From DATFKA01 sp035268885 (GTDB lineage: Bacteria > Bacteroidota > Bacteroidia > Chitinophagales > Saprospiraceae), in contig DATFKA010000173.1 of assembly GCA_035268885.1 (NCBI GenBank), forward strand, positions 1-64,000: a stretch of 64,000 nucleotides of DNA, in the 5' to 3' direction. Under the pieces are notes generated by a model, which had not been told where the DNA came from, did no database searches, and saw nothing but the letters and a program-made list of their open reading frames with translations. Shown piece after piece: positions 60,022 to 64,000 of this stretch. Both the position numbers and the translations under genes were made by a program. The number at the start of each line of letters is the position of its first letter. The first letter of the stretch is position 1.

Positions 60022-63015
60022 ATGCGCTATTTTTTCTTTCCGGTTCTGCTAATTTTAACCTTGACTACTGGAATACTGCTGCGTTGTACCTCCGCGAGTG
60101 ATGGAGATCAAACAAGAAGAAAGGTAACTTTTTCCGAAGGAACGAATATGGCCGTTGCGGTTGCTCCGGACCAGACCCAGCTTGTTTTCGACCTGCTGGG
60201 GCGCTTATGGCTGTTGCCCATAGAAGGGGGAAGCCCAAAACCGATTACGGACCCTTACGGAAATGCGCGCTTGCCACAGTGGTCGCCTGACGGCAAAAAA
60301 ATTCTATTTCAGGCTTATTGGACGGGTAACTGGCAGATTTATACGATTCATCCCGATGGGTCCAATTTGCAGCAGCTGACGGAGGGCTCTTATGATCATC
60401 GAGAACCGGTCTGGGGAGATGATGAATCTCAGATCTATTATTCAGCAGATGAGACAGGGAATTATGACATTTGGCAGCTTGATCTGAATAGTGGGGAGCC
60501 GACTAATATCAGTCAACAAAAGTTTAATCAATTCGCCCCCATCTGGCACCCGGCGCACGGGCTAACTTACATCAGTGATCATCCGGATGCCTCGGGGATT
60601 GTACAATACCAGGCAGAAAGCACTAAAATCCTCTACGAATCTGAAAAAACCCTGACGGCGGCGAGCTGGAATAAAGAGGGGAGTATTCTTAGTTTTCAAG
60701 AGGAAGGGCAGTTACAGTTTTTGCCTTACAATAGCCGGGAGCAATCGGGGGTAGTTAACCGGTCCGGCCCGGAAGAAGACCTCTTTCCTTTTGCTTTATC
60801 CTGGCTGGATGACACCCGGTTTTTGTATACCGCGGATGGGCAGATAAAATTAGGCAGGGTAGGTTCCGCCGATACGGAGGTGATCCCATTCTCTATCGAG
60901 CTGGAGCTGGAGCGGCCAGTCTACGCCACAAAAAAGCGCTTTCTGGGAGAAGCTACCGACGACCTGCAGGTAAAGGGTATCTTCATGCCCCGAATTTCAC
61001 CGGATGGTTACGAGGCGGTCATGATCTTGATGCAGGATGTTTGGCTGCGAGAGGCATCCGGCGAAATGCTTCAATTGACCGACGACCCCTACGTGGAGAT
61101 GGCACCCGTTTGGTCGCCGGATGGCCAACAGATTGCCTATTTGTCTGATCGCCGGGGAAGTTTTGGGATATTCGTCCGGGACCTTAGCAGCGGCGAGGAT
61201 CGGTTTATAAGTTCGGTAGGAGGGAGCGCAGCGGGGCTTTCCTGGTCGCCAGATGGCCAGCAGCTGGCCTATTCAGCCAGTTACGGCCCCAGACAGGGTC
61301 GTTTATTCCTTTGTGATGTCGAGAATGGTGATTTGCAGATGGTAGGTGGATTAATAAATAGTAGTGTCGGGGCCCCTTCCTGGTCGCCGGATAATAAGAC
61401 AATTGCGCTGAGTACCTTGCGCCCGTATTCCTCCCGTTATCGGGAGGGAGTAAATACAGTGTTATTTATTGATACGGAGACGGGGGCACGGCAGATACTG
61501 GGCGGCTTAGCTCATTTTTCCGTAGGCACCCGGGCCTATAATGGGCCGGAATGGTCACCGGATGGACGCTTTCTGGCGACTATTTCTTCCAGTCGCTTGT
61601 GGTTAATTCCCATAACGGAGGATCATAAACTCGCCGGTGATCCTATTCCGCTCACCGACAACCTGGCGGATGCGCCTTCCTGGAGTGCCGATGGCAAAGA
61701 ATTGCTTTTTATTGGTACCGATCGCCTGGTCAGAATGAATGTAGAAAGCCGTCTGGTGGTTCCCTGGTCGCTGGAGTTGGAGGTAAGTCTACCGCTTATA
61801 GTTTCTCGGAAACTCATTCGCGCGGGACATCTCTTTGATGGCAAACAAAGGACCTGGCTGCGGAATCAGGATATCTTGATTGAACGTAACCGAATAGTAG
61901 ATATAAGGCCGGCTTCTGCCGAAAATGAAGAGGGCGTAGACATCCTTATTGACGCTTCTGACCAATACGTTATGCCGGGACTAATCGAGGGACATGCCCA
62001 TCAGGGAAGCTGGGATGGGGAAAAATTGGGACGCACTTTTCTGGCCTGGGGGGTCACGGCTAGTCGGGATCCCGCTTCCGACCCCTACGATGCGCGGAAC
62101 CGCCGCGAAGCACAAATGTTGGGTAAAGTCTGGTCGCCAAGAATCTTTTTTACCGGCAGCCCTTTTGATGGCAATCGCATCTACTACGGTGGCGCCAATG
62201 CCCTGCAGGATAGCCTGCAAATCGATTTGGAGTTACAGCGAGCGAAACGCCTGGATTACGATCTCATCAAAACCTACGTTCGACTTTCGGACCCCCTGCA
62301 AAAGAAAATTATTGAATCTGCGCACGAAATAGGTATTCCGGTCTCTTCGCATGAGCTTTATCCGGCCGTTAGTTATGGCATGGATGGCCTGGAACATATC
62401 CTGGGCACCAGTCGCCGGGGCTATTCCCCAAAAATGACGGCACAGAAGATTGCCTACGAAGATGTGATCAACCTCATCGCGGATTCAGGTATGAGTTTTT
62501 GTCCAACCACCGGTATTTACGTGTCTTATAATTATATGTTGGCGCAGGATACCAGCTTGTTGAATGATCCGAAAGTCCTGACTTTAATGCCGGAGTTTAA
62601 CCAAATAAGTGCCCGACAGGGCATTGCGCAGGTACGGGCAGCACCGGAACAATGGAAAAAAGATTTTACCAATGCGATGCGGATGGTAAAGGAAGTTCAC
62701 GATAGAGGAGGTTGGATTGTAGCCGGTACCGATTCGCCCATTATTCCTTTTGGCTTTGCGCTGCATTTGGAATTACAGGCATATGCCGCCGCCGGGATAC
62801 CGAATTTTGATGTATTACAGACCGCTACGATTAATGCCGCCAGGGTTCTACGCGTTGAAGATGATCTGGGAAGTATTGAAAAGGGGAAACTAGCGGATAT
62901 CCTCTTCCTGAATGCCGATCCGGCCGCGGATATCAAAAACCTGATGCAGGTTGATCGCGTCATGCTCAACGGAGAATTAGTCACCGTAGAAAAGCTTATG
63001 GAAGGATACCAGTAA
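60022..63015 (+). CDS. Lipoprotein with TolB-like propeller fused to an amidohydrolase
   Basis: 997 residues. The N-terminus MRYFFFPVLLILTLTTGILLRC is a lipoprotein signal. Residues about 35-590 form WSPDG-type propeller repeats (LPQWSPDGKKILF, APVWSPDGQQIAYLS, LSWSPDGQQLAYS). The C-terminal amidohydrolase from about residue 595 has VMPGLIEGHAHQGSWDG (HxH metal pair), SSHELYPAVSYGMDGLEH and VAGTDSPIIPFG with the catalytic Asp. It probably hydrolyses a peptide-like or cyclic amide substrate in the envelope. Confidence 0.9.
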   Translation: MRYFFFPVLLILTLTTGILLRCTSASDGDQTRRKVTFSEGTNMAVAVAPDQTQLVFDLLGRLWLLPIEGGSPKPITDPYGNARLPQWSPDGKKILFQAYWTGNWQIYTIHPDGSNLQQLTEGSYDHREPVWGDDESQIYYSADETGNYDIWQLDLNSGEPTNISQQKFNQFAPIWHPAHGLTYISDHPDASGIVQYQAESTKILYESEKTLTAASWNKEGSILSFQEEGQLQFLPYNSREQSGVVNRSGPEEDLFPFALSWLDDTRFLYTADGQIKLGRVGSADTEVIPFSIELELERPVYATKKRFLGEATDDLQVKGIFMPRISPDGYEAVMILMQDVWLREASGEMLQLTDDPYVEMAPVWSPDGQQIAYLSDRRGSFGIFVRDLSSGEDRFISSVGGSAAGLSWSPDGQQLAYSASYGPRQGRLFLCDVENGDLQMVGGLINSSVGAPSWSPDNKTIALSTLRPYSSRYREGVNTVLFIDTETGARQILGGLAHFSVGTRAYNGPEWSPDGRFLATISSSRLWLIPITEDHKLAGDPIPLTDNLADAPSWSADGKELLFIGTDRLVRMNVESRLVVPWSLELEVSLPLIVSRKLIRAGHLFDGKQRTWLRNQDILIERNRIVDIRPASAENEEGVDILIDASDQYVMPGLIEGHAHQGSWDGEKLGRTFLAWGVTASRDPASDPYDARNRREAQMLGKVWSPRIFFTGSPFDGNRIYYGGANALQDSLQIDLELQRAKRLDYDLIKTYVRLSDPLQKKIIESAHEIGIPVSSHELYPAVSYGMDGLEHILGTSRRGYSPKMTAQKIAYEDVINLIADSGMSFCPTTGIYVSYNYMLAQDTSLLNDPKVLTLMPEFNQISARQGIAQVRAAPEQWKKDFTNAMRMVKEVHDRGGWIVAGTDSPIIPFGFALHLELQAYAAAGIPNFDVLQTATINAARVLRVEDDLGSIEKGKLADILFLNADPAADIKNLMQVDRVMLNGELVTVEKLMEGYQ

Positions 63016-63031
63016 AACCACAAAATCAGAT

Positions 63032-64000
63032 ATGTTAGACAAAGAGCCATTGGAGTTAAGTGCAGATTTTAAAACAGCCCTGGACCTGATTGAAAAAGAA
63101 GGGCTTAATCTTTTTATCACTGGTCGGGCCGGAACGGGAAAGTCCACCCTGCTGGAATTGTTACGCAATACCAGTAAAAAGAAAATGGTGGTCCTGGCTC
63201 CGACGGGCATTGCTGCCCTAAACGTGGGGGGGCAAACCATTCATTCCTTTTTTGGCTTTCCGCCCAAACCTCTGCAAAAGAGAGATATTAAAAAAAGACG
63301 CAACCGACGCCTGTATAAAAAAATGGAACTACTCGTCATTGATGAAATATCCATGGTGCGGGCCGATTTGTTAGATAATATTGATTATTTCTTACGAATT
63401 AACCGGGATAACCCGCTTCCTTTTGGTGGTGTACAGGTGGTGTTTTTTGGTGATCTTTTCCAACTGCCGCCCGTGGTAGCCAGTGAAGTAGAAGCCATGC
63501 AGTTTCAGATGTTCTACGATTCTCCCTATTTCTTTTCCAGCAACGTTATGGAAGATAGCTTTGAGATGCAAATGCTGGAGCTACGTAAGGTCTATCGCCA
63601 GGATAGCCGCCACTTCCTGCGTTTGTTGGAAGCCGTCCGATTGAACCGAATCGATTATGAAGATCTGGATGAATTGAATGAGCGGTATTTACCCAGTTTT
63701 TCCTCGGAGGAATTTTACATAACGCTTACGGCTCGAAATGCGACGGCTAACCGTATTAATCGCAAAGCGCTCGATGCCCTACATACGGAAGAGCAAACTT
63801 ATTTAGCTACCGTCTCGGGGTTCTTTAAGGAAAATTTATACCCAACTGAAGCTGCGCTTCGACTGAAGCTGGAGGCCCAGGTTATGTTTATTAAAAATGA
63901 CCCGGAAAAACGCTTTGTAAATGGTACGATCGGTCGAATAAAAGACTTAAAAACGGATACTATTGTAGTAGAAGTGGAGGAGAAGAGCGGTTTTCGGCGA
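63032..64000 (+). CDS. Pif1/RecD-like DNA helicase, partial at right edge
   Basis: The first 323 codons from ATG 63032 run off the window. Walker A GRAGTGKSTL (31-40), then APTGIAALNVGGQTIHSFFGF, Walker B LLVIDEISMVRADLLD and the GGVQVVFFGDLFQLPPVV motif are diagnostic for Pif1-like superfamily 1B helicases. It would unwind DNA 5' to 3', for example at forks or G-quadruplexes. The C-terminal part, where extra domains often sit, is not visible. Confidence 0.9.
   Translation, partial: MLDKEPLELSADFKTALDLIEKEGLNLFITGRAGTGKSTLLELLRNTSKKKMVVLAPTGIAALNVGGQTIHSFFGFPPKPLQKRDIKKRRNRRLYKKMELLVIDEISMVRADLLDNIDYFLRINRDNPLPFGGVQVVFFGDLFQLPPVVASEVEAMQFQMFYDSPYFFSSNVMEDSFEMQMLELRKVYRQDSRHFLRLLEAVRLNRIDYEDLDELNERYLPSFSSEEFYITLTARNATANRINRKALDALHTEEQTYLATVSGFFKENLYPTEAALRLKLEAQVMFIKNDPEKRFVNGTIGRIKDLKTDTIVVEVEEKSGFRR

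Noticed and set aside
1..64000. CRISPR arrays, transposases, integrases or prophage genes
   Set aside because: No regularly spaced repeats and no recognisable recombinase or phage proteins were found on either strand.

Overview
The window is a stretch of a Bacteroidota chromosome, most likely from the class Saprospiria (Lewinella/Haliscomenobacter-like); the class assignment is inference. Supporting signs are SusC-like TonB receptors with an N-terminal carboxypeptidase-regulatory domain, a secreted protein ending in a type IX secretion sorting domain, a futalosine-pathway gene (mqnB), A-rich translation starts without a strong Shine-Dalgarno, and repeated promoter boxes of the Bacteroidota type (TTG, about 20 nt, TAnnTTTG or TATTTTG).

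Layout. Bases 1-3719 form an accessory region: two orphan Rhs C-terminal cassettes (Rhs tip plus toxin-like domain, then a candidate immunity gene, then a hairpin terminator), a truncated third Rhs tip, and a shared repeated leader. Bases 3720-7934 (minus strand) carry an M16 peptidase and ffh. Bases 8214-14170 carry an OmpA-like protein, a membrane protein with two helix-hairpin-helix units, a lipoprotein, an aminotransferase, holA and an unknown protein. Bases 14410-15978 encode a secreted papain-like protein with two C-terminal repeats. Bases 16055-23866 are a complete tryptophan operon, trpL-trpE-G-D-C-F-B-A followed by a DAHP synthase gene, preceded by a classical ribosome-mediated attenuator with three tandem Trp codons. 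Then come rluD, a DUF1415 gene and an acyl-CoA reductase; a minus-strand pair (T9SS-exported hydrolase-like protein and TonB receptor); and housekeeping genes (PAP2 phosphatase, glmM, cysteine desulfurase, coaE, secreted nuclease, HerA-like ATPase, thioredoxin-like protein, ribD, AP2-domain protein, mnmD, prmC, mqnB, outer-membrane protein, lipB, thioesterase). Bases 46049-49493 hold an M1 peptidase, a cupin and a glycosyltransferase. Bases 49829-53736 look like a compact four-gene unit (membrane protein, winged-helix regulator, periplasmic repeat protein, TonB receptor). The right end has a minus-strand operon (aspartate aminotransferase, KdsC-like phosphatase, UbiA prenyltransferase, maf), then an acyl-CoA carboxylase subunit, a small exosortase-like protein with an overlapping membrane partner, a propeller-amidohydrolase, and the start of a Pif1-like helicase that leaves the window.

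The best-supported regulatory system is the trp attenuator at 16081-16211: leader peptide, antiterminator and terminator are all visible. The most likely source of undescribed protein function is the orphan Rhs cassettes at the left end. No tRNA, rRNA, CRISPR array, transposase or prophage was seen. All functional calls are from reading the sequence, without database searches.
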